DNA from: Parvularcula sp039822105
GTDB taxonomy: Bacteria; Pseudomonadota; Alphaproteobacteria; Caulobacterales; Parvularculaceae
Length of the DNA: 64,000 bases
Direction: 5' to 3'
Assembly (NCBI GenBank): GCA_039822105.1
Contig: JBCBMW010000001.1
Location: 248,001 to 312,000 of the forward strand
Position numbers and translations under genes: made by a program
Notes under the pieces: model-generated
The model's input: the letters and a program-made list of their open reading frames with translations, nothing else
Databases searched by the model: none
Told to the model about the DNA's origin: nothing
Part shown: one piece after another, positions 35,515 to 42,281 of the stretch
Layout: the number at the start of each line of letters is the position of its first letter
How positions within the stretch are numbered: position 1 is the stretch's first letter

Positions 35515-36320
35515 GGAACCGTGACCGGCTGCTCGTCTCTCGTGCTCGGCACTGGAGATGACAGATAGAGCGCCTCGACAAAAGCTGCCGTGTGATCATC
35601 AGCAGGCAGAAATTGCTCGACGGTCAGCTGCTCAACCATCGCGTCTTGTGGCGAGCCGAAGGTCATGAGGACCGTCATCCAACTCGTGGTCGTCCCGAAA
35701 GTCTTCATCGAGATCGGGATGACGGGCTCCCCGACCAGCAAGGGGGGTTCGCCGCCACCCTGGATCAGAGGGTCGTTTTCGGCCTTTTCGATGATCGGCC
35801 AAAGCGCTGATGCTGACCCTTGGTGTGACGCTTCCGACCTGATCCGTGCCAGGAACGATTGGGCCACGGTTTTGTAGTTCTCAATGCGGTCGCGGTGCGG
35901 GCCCTCGCGGAGAAAGGCCTCCGCCATGTTCATGCCTTCCTTGGCCAGAGGCTCGAGAAGACCAAGCAGCTGCCAGCCCAGATCATTGGCCCGCAGCACC
36001 GTGTAGACGCCGTTCAGCACATAGGCCGGGGCACGCTGTCCGCGCAGCAGCCGATCGACAACGGGAACGAGCTTTTCAGGGATTTGATCACCCGCATCGC
36101 TCCAGCGCTGGACATAGCCAGCACAACCCAGAAGCGAATTGCGCTCCCTCAGCGGCAACTCAAGGGCGCGTGCGAGGCGCAAAACCATCGATTCCGAGGG
36201 CCATGCCACGCCTCGCTCGAGGCACGATACATGGCGAGGGGAGACCCCAGCGAGATCGCCCAAACCCTCTTGGCTCAAGCGTTTGGCGAGACGCCACCTT
36301 TTGAGTTCTGATCCGAACAT
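35511..36320 (-). CDS. XRE-family regulator with MmyB-like ligand-binding domain
   Basis: The 269-residue protein has an N-terminal helix-turn-helix (LKRWRLAKRLSQEGLGDLAG, then VSPRHVSCLERGVAWPS) and a C-terminal domain like that of MmyB-type regulators (AYVLNGVYTVLRANDLGWQLLG, VAQSFLARIRSEA, SWMTVLMTFGSPQDAM). The latter domain is known in a related protein to bind a fatty-acid-like ligand. It may sense a lipophilic compound linked to the sulfatase/DUF cluster or control the membrane protein gene divergent from it at 36430. Confidence 0.88.
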   Translation of the reverse strand: MFGSELKRWRLAKRLSQEGLGDLAGVSPRHVSCLERGVAWPSESMVLRLARALELPLRERNSLLGCAGYVQRWSDAGDQIPEKLVPVVDRLLRGQRAPAYVLNGVYTVLRANDLGWQLLGLLEPLAKEGMNMAEAFLREGPHRDRIENYKTVAQSFLARIRSEASHQGSASALWPIIEKAENDPLIQGGGEPPLLVGEPVIPISMKTFGTTTSWMTVLMTFGSPQDAMVEQLTVEQFLPADDHTAAFVEALYLSSPVPSTRDEQPVTVP

Positions 36321-36429
36321 GATGCACGCTTACCGCGTGGGGGGTGCCCAGCGCCATGACCTCGGAGATCATGGTGTCCGCGATGTCTTTGCGAAAGCTT
36401 CCGCAGCGTCATCATGGAGGTAAACCCCA

Positions 36430-36867
36430 ATGAGCACCACCACAGTCCAGGCCCCCAGCGGCCCACGGATCAGCACCAAAACGGCGAGCACGATCATGTT
36501 CGCGTTCGTCGCCTATGCGTTCTTTTTCAACGTGTTCCCCCATCTCGCTCGGATGTATCCGTTCGAGTTGTTGTTCTACGGCGCCGACCGGCCAGCGCCG
36601 CTTGCCGACCCGTTTGTCGATCGCACCCTCAACTTTTGCTACGGCCTGATGGGCGCGATCATGGCGGGATGGTTTCTCACGATCGCTATCGCCATGCGCT
36701 CGGGTGTGCGCGTCGTTTGGGACGCTGCGCTTGTGGGCCTTGTGGTCTGGTACGTTCTCGATAACGCGACGTCAGTGATCTACGGCTACCCGCTCAATGT
36801 CGTCACCAACACAGGTTTCGTGGCGATCCTTCTGCCGACGCTTCTGCTCTCGCGGCCTGAGGCTTAA
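36430..36867 (+). CDS. Small integral membrane protein of unknown function
   Basis: The 145-residue protein has GGAGG about 10 bases before the ATG and three to four hydrophobic helices (TIMFAFVAYAFFFNVFP, FCYGLMGAIMAGWFLTIAI, VVWDAALVGLVVWYVLD, NTGFVAILLPTLLL). I do not recognise a family. It is divergent from the XRE/MmyB-like regulator and its stop overlaps that of msrA, so the regulator may control it. Confidence 0.7.
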   Translation: MSTTTVQAPSGPRISTKTASTIMFAFVAYAFFFNVFPHLARMYPFELLFYGADRPAPLADPFVDRTLNFCYGLMGAIMAGWFLTIAIAMRSGVRVVWDAALVGLVVWYVLDNATSVIYGYPLNVVTNTGFVAILLPTLLLSRPEA

Positions 36868-37481
36868 GCGTCCCCGGGGGCGCTGCCCCAGATGCTGCGC
36901 ACTGTCCGGTCGCGGCCGCAGAGCCCCCGATAGACCTGATACCGGCCAGGGTTCTTCTTATAGTAATCCTGGTGGTAGTCCTCCGCCGCATAGAATGTCG
37001 GCAGCGGCTCGATCGGCGTCACGATGTCCTGGCCGATCTCGTCCTCACCTTCGACAATCACACGCTCGAGGATCTCTTGCTCCTCGAGCGTCCCGTAATA
37101 GACCGCCGTGGTGTAGCCAAAGCCGCGGTCACAGAATTGCCCGCCAGCATCGGTCACGTCGATCGTCCGGATAAAGAGCGTAGCGAGCTCCTCAAACGTC
37201 ACGATCTCTGGGTTGTAGCGGATCAGCGCCACCTCTCGGTGCCCGTTATCGCTGTAGTTCCGGTATGTGGGATTGGCGACGGAACCGCCGCCATAGCCGG
37301 AGACGACCTCGTAAACGCCGTCGACCTTTTCAAAGTCGGCCTCGACACACCAGAAGCAGCCGCCCGCGACCAGCATCTCTTTCAGGTCTTGCGGCATGGG
37401 CCCGAGCTCACGCTGCGCCTCCGCACCGCATCCAGCGAGAAAGGCAAAGGGAAGGGCGAAAAGCAGGATCAGCTTTTTCAT
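36864..37481 (-). CDS. msrA: Peptide-methionine (S)-S-oxide reductase, lipoprotein form
   Basis: The 205-residue MsrA reduces the S epimer of methionine sulfoxide in oxidised proteins. The catalytic Cys is in GGCFWCVEADF (about residues 41-51); conserved GYGGGSVANPTY, HREVALIRYNP and AAEDYHQDYY follow. The N-terminus (LILLFALPFAFLAGC) is a lipoprotein signal with the lipobox Cys at residue 18, so the enzyme should act outside the cytoplasm. No msrB is adjacent. The Met/Cys repair function is inferred to protect envelope proteins. Confidence 0.94.
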   Translation of the reverse strand: MKKLILLFALPFAFLAGCGAEAQRELGPMPQDLKEMLVAGGCFWCVEADFEKVDGVYEVVSGYGGGSVANPTYRNYSDNGHREVALIRYNPEIVTFEELATLFIRTIDVTDAGGQFCDRGFGYTTAVYYGTLEEQEILERVIVEGEDEIGQDIVTPIEPLPTFYAAEDYHQDYYKKNPGRYQVYRGLCGRDRTVRSIWGSAPGDA

Positions 37482-37572
37482 AGTGAGAGCTCAACGGTTG
37501 CGGTCATTTTGTCCATCTGATCTTTCGCGCCGCCTGCGGGCAAGGTTACGGCTTGCCCCATGCGACACCTCA

Positions 37573-37630
37573 TCCCTTTATCTTGTGGACAAACAGCCCT
37601 GCGAAGGGGGAGAGACACAACATCCTGTGT
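37573..37630. promoter_or_regulatory. Tandem NrdR-like boxes upstream of nrdB
   Basis: ACACAACATCCTGTGT (37615-37630) is close to the NrdR consensus, in which ACAC and GTGT flank an AT-rich centre. A weaker copy, TCCCTTTATCTTGTGG (37573-37588), lies exactly 42 bases upstream, about four helical turns. NrdR represses ribonucleotide reductase genes through paired boxes at integral-turn spacing. The site fits control of the nrdB gene that starts 66 bases downstream. Confidence 0.6.
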
Positions 37631-37695
37631 GTGTTAAGCATCTGTTCACCCAATCGCTAGAGCCCAGGGCTTAAGGTTCTAAGAGGAGAGAGTTC

Positions 37696-38715
37696 ATGTT
37701 CGACGCCCCCGAAAACGGTCGCCAGCTTCCCGGTCTGATGATCCCGTCCAAGGGGTACAAACCTCACCGTTACCCTTGGGCCTATGACTTTTGGAAAAAG
37801 CAGCAGCAGGTCCACTGGATGCCCGAAGAGGTGCCCCTCGGTGAGGACTGCAAGGACTGGGCGCGGGCGCTATCCGATGGTGAGCGGAACCTCCTGACAC
37901 AGATCTTCCGCTTCTTCACGCAAAGTGATGTCGAGGTGAACGACAACTACATGGAGCGCTACGCCCGGGTCTTCAAACCGGTCGAAGTGAAGATGATGCT
38001 CTCGGCCTTCTCCAATATGGAGACGATCCATATCGCGGCTTATGCGCTCCTCCTCGAAACCATCGGCATGCCTGAGGCCGAATTCTCCGCCTTTCTCGAT
38101 TATAAAGAGATGGCGGACAAGCACGACTATATGCAGGAATTCGGTGTCGACAGCGAGGCCGACATCGCCCGCACGGTCGCGATGTTCGGTGCGTTCACGG
38201 AGGGCCTCCAACTTTTCGCGTCTTTCGCGATGCTGATGAACTTCCCGCGCCAGAACAAGATGAAGGGCATGGGCCAGATTGTGACCTGGTCGATCCGCGA
38301 CGAGAGCCTCCACTGCGAAGGGATGATCAAGCTCTTCCACACCTTTGCTCAGGAGACGAACTGCCTGACGAAGTCTGTCGCCGACGATATCGTCGATTGC
38401 TGCAAAACGGTGGTGAGCCTTGAAGACCGGTTCATCGACCTCGCCTTCGAGACGGGCGACATTCCTGGCATGACGCCTGAGGACATCAAACAATATATCC
38501 GCCACGTGGCCGACTGGCGCCTCGGCCAACTCGGCCTGCCCGAGGTCTACGGCGTCTCCAAACACCCGCTCCCCTGGCTCCGTGAAATGCTCAACGGTGT
38601 CGAACACGCCAACTTCTTCGAAGCGCGGGCCACGGAGTATTCCAAAGGCGCCACCCAAGGCGCCTGGCACGGCGCCGACGGCGTCTGGGCCCAGTTTGAG
38701 AAGATGAAGGGGTGA
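37696..38715 (+). CDS. nrdB: Ribonucleotide-diphosphate reductase beta subunit
   Basis: The 339-residue class I small subunit carries the dimetal site and radical that start nucleotide reduction by NrdA. Metal ligands are visible as Glu80 (SDVEVND), Glu109xxHis112 (METIHI), Glu169 (FTEG) and Glu203xxHis206 (DESLH). The tyrosine at 116 is in the usual radical region. A GAGAGGAGA stretch provides the ribosome binding site. NrdA is not adjacent. NrdR-like boxes upstream support the assignment. Confidence 0.95.
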   Translation: MFDAPENGRQLPGLMIPSKGYKPHRYPWAYDFWKKQQQVHWMPEEVPLGEDCKDWARALSDGERNLLTQIFRFFTQSDVEVNDNYMERYARVFKPVEVKMMLSAFSNMETIHIAAYALLLETIGMPEAEFSAFLDYKEMADKHDYMQEFGVDSEADIARTVAMFGAFTEGLQLFASFAMLMNFPRQNKMKGMGQIVTWSIRDESLHCEGMIKLFHTFAQETNCLTKSVADDIVDCCKTVVSLEDRFIDLAFETGDIPGMTPEDIKQYIRHVADWRLGQLGLPEVYGVSKHPLPWLREMLNGVEHANFFEARATEYSKGATQGAWHGADGVWAQFEKMKG

Positions 38716-38784
38716 TGTGAGTTTTGGCGTTGCGCCTATACTAACCTATGGTAGAAATCTGCTTAGGCAGCGTGGGGTGCAACG

Positions 38785-39216
38785 ATGCGACTTTTATTTT
38801 GCCTCGTCTTAACAACAGCGACCATATCTTGCACTTCTCTAGGTTCTCAAGATACAATTTATGTAAGCCCTTCCGATTACTCGCAATTGGGACTAAATAA
38901 AAAAAATGCCTATGCATCATCTGGTTCTTATACTGGAACCAGTTCGTCTATCGGCGGCGTCGATCTTTATGATTGTGCCGACTTCTCAAGCTCTGCTGAA
39001 GCTCAGCGTGCATTTGTTCGGCTAGGAGGTCCATCTTCTGATCCCAGTGATTTAGACAGAGACGGAGATGGTTTTGCTTGTGAATTCGATCCTACTAGCT
39101 ATCGCACTACGAGAACTTATCAGACACCGTACAAATCAAATTCGAACTGCCACTGGGTAGATGGATATCGTCGGAAAGATGGTACCTATGTTCGTGGTCA
39201 CCAGCGTTGTAGGTGA
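38785..39216 (+). CDS. AT-rich lipoprotein with excalibur calcium-binding domain
   Basis: The 143-residue protein has a short lipoprotein signal (LLFCLVLTTATISC, lipobox Cys at 16). An excalibur-type domain follows: DLYDCADFSSSAEAQ, then the DxDxDG calcium loop in DRDGDGFACE (about residues 91-100). A C-terminal HWVDGYRRKDGTYVRGH motif is common in exported and phage-linked proteins. Base composition is clearly more AT-rich than the neighbours, with many A/T third positions, which suggests transfer. Role unknown; a cell-wall or extracellular calcium-dependent function is typical of the family. Confidence 0.75.
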   Translation: MRLLFCLVLTTATISCTSLGSQDTIYVSPSDYSQLGLNKKNAYASSGSYTGTSSSIGGVDLYDCADFSSSAEAQRAFVRLGGPSSDPSDLDRDGDGFACEFDPTSYRTTRTYQTPYKSNSNCHWVDGYRRKDGTYVRGHQRCR

Positions 39217-39355
39217 ACACTTTTTGCTGATATCAACGTAAGGGGTAGAACCAAATTTAGGGGCGTAACGTCTTGCGAGACCGAGTTGCCGAAGCGTTCG
39301 CAGCAGCATCTCGAAAGTTACTCGGACCAACTAACTCTTCATGCGTACGGCGTTT

Positions 39356-39541
39356 CCCGTCATCCCGGAATGGGCGGAGCCCATATCCGGGACCCAGGGC
39401 TGGCTCTTTCCTTCTGCGTAGGCTCGTTGTCGTTCTTTCTGCCATGGATCCCGGCTCTTCGGCCGGGATGACGGTGGTGGTGGGATCTGACCAGTCTTTC
39501 TGCCATGGGTCCCGGATCGCCTTCGGCGTCCGGGATGACGC
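39356..39541. repeat. Left copy of ~185-bp hairpin-rich direct repeat flanking GIY-YIG gene
   Basis: This block contains three successive palindromic units with TCCCGG and CCGGGA arms (about 39358-39398, 39448-39472 and 39502-39540), joined by spacers such as TTGCGTAGGCTC-like and TTCTGCCATGG. The same three units, in the same order, orientation and spacing, recur at 39859-40046. Each unit can fold into a strong GC-rich hairpin ending in GGGATGAC. No gene lies in this gap of about 350 bases after the lipoprotein gene. Confidence 0.85.
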
Positions 39542-39568
39542 GGCGGGGAGATTGCGTTAAAGAACTGC

Positions 39569-39859
39569 ATGCTTCCGTCCGTCTACATCATGACCAATCA
39601 GAAGCGGGGGACGCTTTACATTGGGGTGACGTCGAACCTGGCGAAACGGGTTTATGAGCATCGCGAGGGTCTCACCCCCGGATTTACCTCAAAGTACGGA
39701 TTAAAACGCCTTGTCTGGTATGAGGGCTTTGAACGTATGTCCGAGGCCGTCGCGGCGGAGAAGCGTATGAAACGCTGGCGCCGCCAGTGGAAGATCGAGC
39801 TGATTGAAAAAGAGAATCCCGACTGGCGCGATCTTTGGTTCGACCTTGATCCCCTCTAA
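39569..39859 (+). CDS. GIY-YIG superfamily nuclease, stand-alone small form
   Basis: The 96-residue protein is a UPF0213/YhbQ-like GIY-YIG domain. VYIMTNQKRGTLYIGVT provides the GIY-YIG core as VYI and LYIGV, with an Arg in AKRVYEHR and the catalytic-type Glu in AVAAEKRMKRW. It is in the usual size range for these proteins, whose physiological role is unclear. It lies precisely between two long direct repeats made of hairpin units; the right copy begins at its stop codon. That arrangement suggests a cassette in which nuclease and palindromes have spread together. Confidence 0.88.
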   Translation: MLPSVYIMTNQKRGTLYIGVTSNLAKRVYEHREGLTPGFTSKYGLKRLVWYEGFERMSEAVAAEKRMKRWRRQWKIELIEKENPDWRDLWFDLDPL

Positions 39860-40046
39860 CCGTTATCCCGGAATGGCCGGAGCCCCTATCCGGGATCCAG
39901 GGCAGGTGCTCTCATCTTGCGTAGGCTCATGCTCAGTCTTTCGGTCATGGATCCCGGCTCTTTGGCCGGGATGACGAGGGTGGATGGATTTGATGGTTCT
40001 TTCTGCCATGGGTCCCGGATAAGCGCTTCGCGCTTTCCGGGATGAC
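39859..40046. repeat. Right copy of ~185-bp hairpin-rich direct repeat flanking GIY-YIG gene
   Basis: It begins at the stop codon of the GIY-YIG gene and has the same three palindromic units as the left block (about 39861-39900, 39951-39975, 40005-40046). The middle units differ at one base of the loop (CTCTTC versus CTCTTTG). The hairpins should also serve as a transcription terminator for the nuclease gene. Confidence 0.85.
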
Positions 40047-40102
40047 GGGTGGTGAAAGCTTATCCCACTCTATCCACCCCCCACACCATCCGTGCTAGGA
40101 TC

Positions 40103-40160
40103 ACCGCATCAGCAGGGTCAGGACGACGGGGCCCGTCACTCGTGTTGCCTGCTGTGCGGT
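40103..40160 (+). other. Strong stem-loop in a gene-free stretch, possible structured RNA
   Basis: ACCGCA-T-CAGCAGG (40103-40116) pairs with CCTGCTGTGCGGT (40148-40160), giving 13 base pairs with one bulge. A smaller GACG/CGTC stem with a GGGCC loop sits inside. Another imperfect stem follows at about 40180-40216 (CTGCTGGGG with CCCTCGGCAG). The 330 bases from 40047 to 40374 hold no convincing gene. I could not match the sequence to 6S, SRP, RNase P or tmRNA signatures. Confidence 0.4.
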
Positions 40161-40324
40161 TGTCCTCCGTCTGACGGCGCTGCTGGGGTGAGCTATCAGT
40201 TTGGCCCTCGGCAGAGAGTGGGGATGGTCGCCGCGCGCGCGGGCAGGGTGTGGGACCCCTTTATGCCGCAGCATCAGATCAAAGAGACCTCTCGCCGCGG
40301 CAACCCGTGCGCGTGCTCCTCACA

Positions 40325-40363
40325 CCTAACGTCCGTGTCCTGAGGCCGCGGCGTGCCGTTAGG
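40325..40363 (-). terminator. Hairpin after the YopT-like protease gene
   Basis: CCTAACG (40325-40331) and CGTTAGG (40357-40363) form a perfect 7-bp stem around a GC-rich interior that can fold further. It lies 11 bases past the stop codon of the minus-strand protease gene. There is no clear T-run, so termination is only likely, not certain. Confidence 0.35.
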
Positions 40364-40374
40364 CTGCGCGTCGC

Positions 40375-41175
40375 TCAAACCCCAACCTTGAACTTCCCGA
40401 TCGACTTGCCGAAGCAATGGACCGTGTATTCCTGGTCGAACATCCGTCCGTATCCCGACTTTTCCCAGAAGTGGTGGGTGAACCACCGGCGGAAATCGGC
40501 GACGTGTTCGAACCAGAACTCGCCGAAATTGGGGTCGAAGAACATCACGTCCTGCGCGACCCAAAGGGCGACGGCGTGGCCGCCTCTGTTACCGTGGAAG
40601 CTCAGCTGTTTGTACATCGCTTGCCCCATGACGTACTCAGGGGCGACCAGCTCGGCGAGCTCCCGGCCGCGGGAAAAGCTGTTGCCAGGAGCAAAGGCCT
40701 GCTCATTGACTGAGCGGCTGTTGCCATGCGCGGTCTTGCGTTCCACCAATCCCATTTTTTGAAGCATCCGCTTCATGAAGTGGTACTTCGATTCAACGAG
40801 GGCGTTTCTGACGTTGAGGCCGCCAGCGTGGTTGGCCTGCCCCATATAGGCGCCCTGCATATCGGCGATCATGCCAGCCTTCCGGACATTGATGTGTCCG
40901 TTGTTGTCGAACAGCCAGCTCCAAAAATCGTGGTCGTTGGCATGGGAGGACATCCAATAGATACAGAGCGCTTTGCACACCCCGCCCCAACGCCGACCTG
41001 CCGTGTACCGCAAATGGTAGACCGAACCGATGCCTTTATCGGTGGAGTCGCTTCCTTGTCTAAAACGCTTCGTACACGCACCTTTGTTCATCAGGGCTTG
41101 GAGGAAGAGCTGCTCGGCTCTGTCCCCCATATCGAGGTCAACGTCGATCGCAACGGCATTAGGTAGAACAGACAT
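40375..41175 (-). CDS. YopT-type (peptidase C58 family) cysteine protease-like protein
   Basis: I assign this 266-residue protein to the YopT/AvrPphB (C58) fold by its three catalytic blocks: GGVCKALCIYW with candidate nucleophile Cys67, GGHAVALW with His200, and FFDPNFGEF with Asp214. Order, spacing and local residues fit the family, in which the His is in a GHAVA strand and the Asp in an FFDPNxG turn. It has no signal peptide. GGGAG lies 7 bases before the ATG. Known members are type III effectors or toxin domains that cleave host or target proteins; no secretion genes are nearby. The substrate is unknown, and an inactive or self-directed role cannot be excluded. Confidence 0.72.
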   Translation of the reverse strand: MSVLPNAVAIDVDLDMGDRAEQLFLQALMNKGACTKRFRQGSDSTDKGIGSVYHLRYTAGRRWGGVCKALCIYWMSSHANDHDFWSWLFDNNGHINVRKAGMIADMQGAYMGQANHAGGLNVRNALVESKYHFMKRMLQKMGLVERKTAHGNSRSVNEQAFAPGNSFSRGRELAELVAPEYVMGQAMYKQLSFHGNRGGHAVALWVAQDVMFFDPNFGEFWFEHVADFRRWFTHHFWEKSGYGRMFDQEYTVHCFGKSIGKFKVGV

Positions 41176-41375
41176 CGTTTGGCTCCCGCAAAATCAGTGT
41201 CGAACGATGCCGAGGAGGGCCGCTCCTCATGCCCATGGCCCGTTCATGATGCTTTGTCGTGCTGCCAGGGCCAATGGTTCAGTCGATGCCGCAAAATCTT
41301 GGAGGTCAGCGTCATGTTGCAATGCAGCAAAACTCATGATCCACTGTTTCCGGTAGGTTGATGAAGGGGCGAAAG

Positions 41376-42281
41376 ATGCGGATCGCGGGACTGATTTTTG
41401 GGCTTTTTGTGTGGGTGACGAGCGCGGCGGCGCAGGACCTGCCGCCGGCGAAGATCGCGGTGGTCGGCGGCACCTTCATCAATGACGAGATCTATTTCCG
41501 TGATTTGATCCAAGACACAGCCGTCATTGACACCAAAATGGGCCCCTCCGTCCCGATTGCGTATGCGGAGTATGAGGGCATTCCCTTCTACTATGTCCAT
41601 ATGCACGGCAGCGCAGCGCTTCAGGCGACGTGGGTGGCGCTCTATGATCTCGGCGTCGTAGAGGTCATTGGCGGTGCGACCGCGGGTGCGATCAATCCCG
41701 AGATGGCGGTGCTGGACTACATCATTCCGGACGATTTCATTGATCTCAACATCAACCGCCCTCTGAACTTTCCGCGAGAGATCTATCGCAATCCCGATGA
41801 CATCCCTCTGCCGCGCTTTGTCCCGGCAATGGACCCAGATTTGAGAGAGATCTTGCTGACGGAATCGGCGTCGGCGCTTGAGGCCGATACGGCGTATAAA
41901 GACATCGATCTCTTCGACGGCGGTATCGTCATGCAGGCGCGGGGCGGGCGGTTTGAGACGGCAGCTGAGATCGCAATGATGGCCCAATGGGGCGGTGATG
42001 TCGTGACGATGAACGTCGCGACAGAGATGGCTTATGCCCGCATGCTCGGTATGAACTATGCTTGCATCATTGTGATCTCGAACCCTGCCGAGGGCGTTGC
42101 CGATTGGGAGTTCTCGTCGATGCCAGGCGTCTATCAGGTGGCCAATCCTTTGAGCCTGGACATCGTTTTGGCTGCGCTTGATGACATCGTGGCGTTAGAG
42201 GGCAAGCCGCGGGTCAGTGATTCCCTCCGCCTTCACCCCAAAATGACGTCACGCCCTGACGAGGCGAAGTCCGATCACTAG
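41376..42281 (+). CDS. Exported purine-nucleoside/MTA phosphorylase-like protein
   Basis: The 301-residue protein starts at 41376 with a cleavable signal peptide (IAGLIFGLFVWVTSAAAQ). The mature part follows the MTAP/PNP fold: IAVVGGTFI at the phosphate-loop position, YVHMHG, LGVVEVIGGATAGAI, DYIIPDDFIDLN and MQARGGRFETAAEI, then TMNVATEMAYARMLGMNYACI. The Asp of the TDY-type purine-specificity loop in cytosolic MTAP is replaced here by SNPAEG. The enzyme may therefore act on a different nucleoside or have lost activity. Its stop overlaps that of the S8 protease gene. Confidence 0.8.
   Translation: MRIAGLIFGLFVWVTSAAAQDLPPAKIAVVGGTFINDEIYFRDLIQDTAVIDTKMGPSVPIAYAEYEGIPFYYVHMHGSAALQATWVALYDLGVVEVIGGATAGAINPEMAVLDYIIPDDFIDLNINRPLNFPREIYRNPDDIPLPRFVPAMDPDLREILLTESASALEADTAYKDIDLFDGGIVMQARGGRFETAAEIAMMAQWGGDVVTMNVATEMAYARMLGMNYACIIVISNPAEGVADWEFSSMPGVYQVANPLSLDIVLAALDDIVALEGKPRVSDSLRLHPKMTSRPDEAKSDH

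Noticed and set aside
40092..40343. 83-codon plus-strand frame in the gene-free stretch
   Set aside because: Cys- and Gly-rich composition with no domain, no ribosome binding site, and it coincides with strong inverted repeats better explained as RNA or DNA structure.
40047..40374. 6S, SRP, RNase P or tmRNA gene
   Set aside because: The conserved core sequences of these RNAs were looked for and not found.
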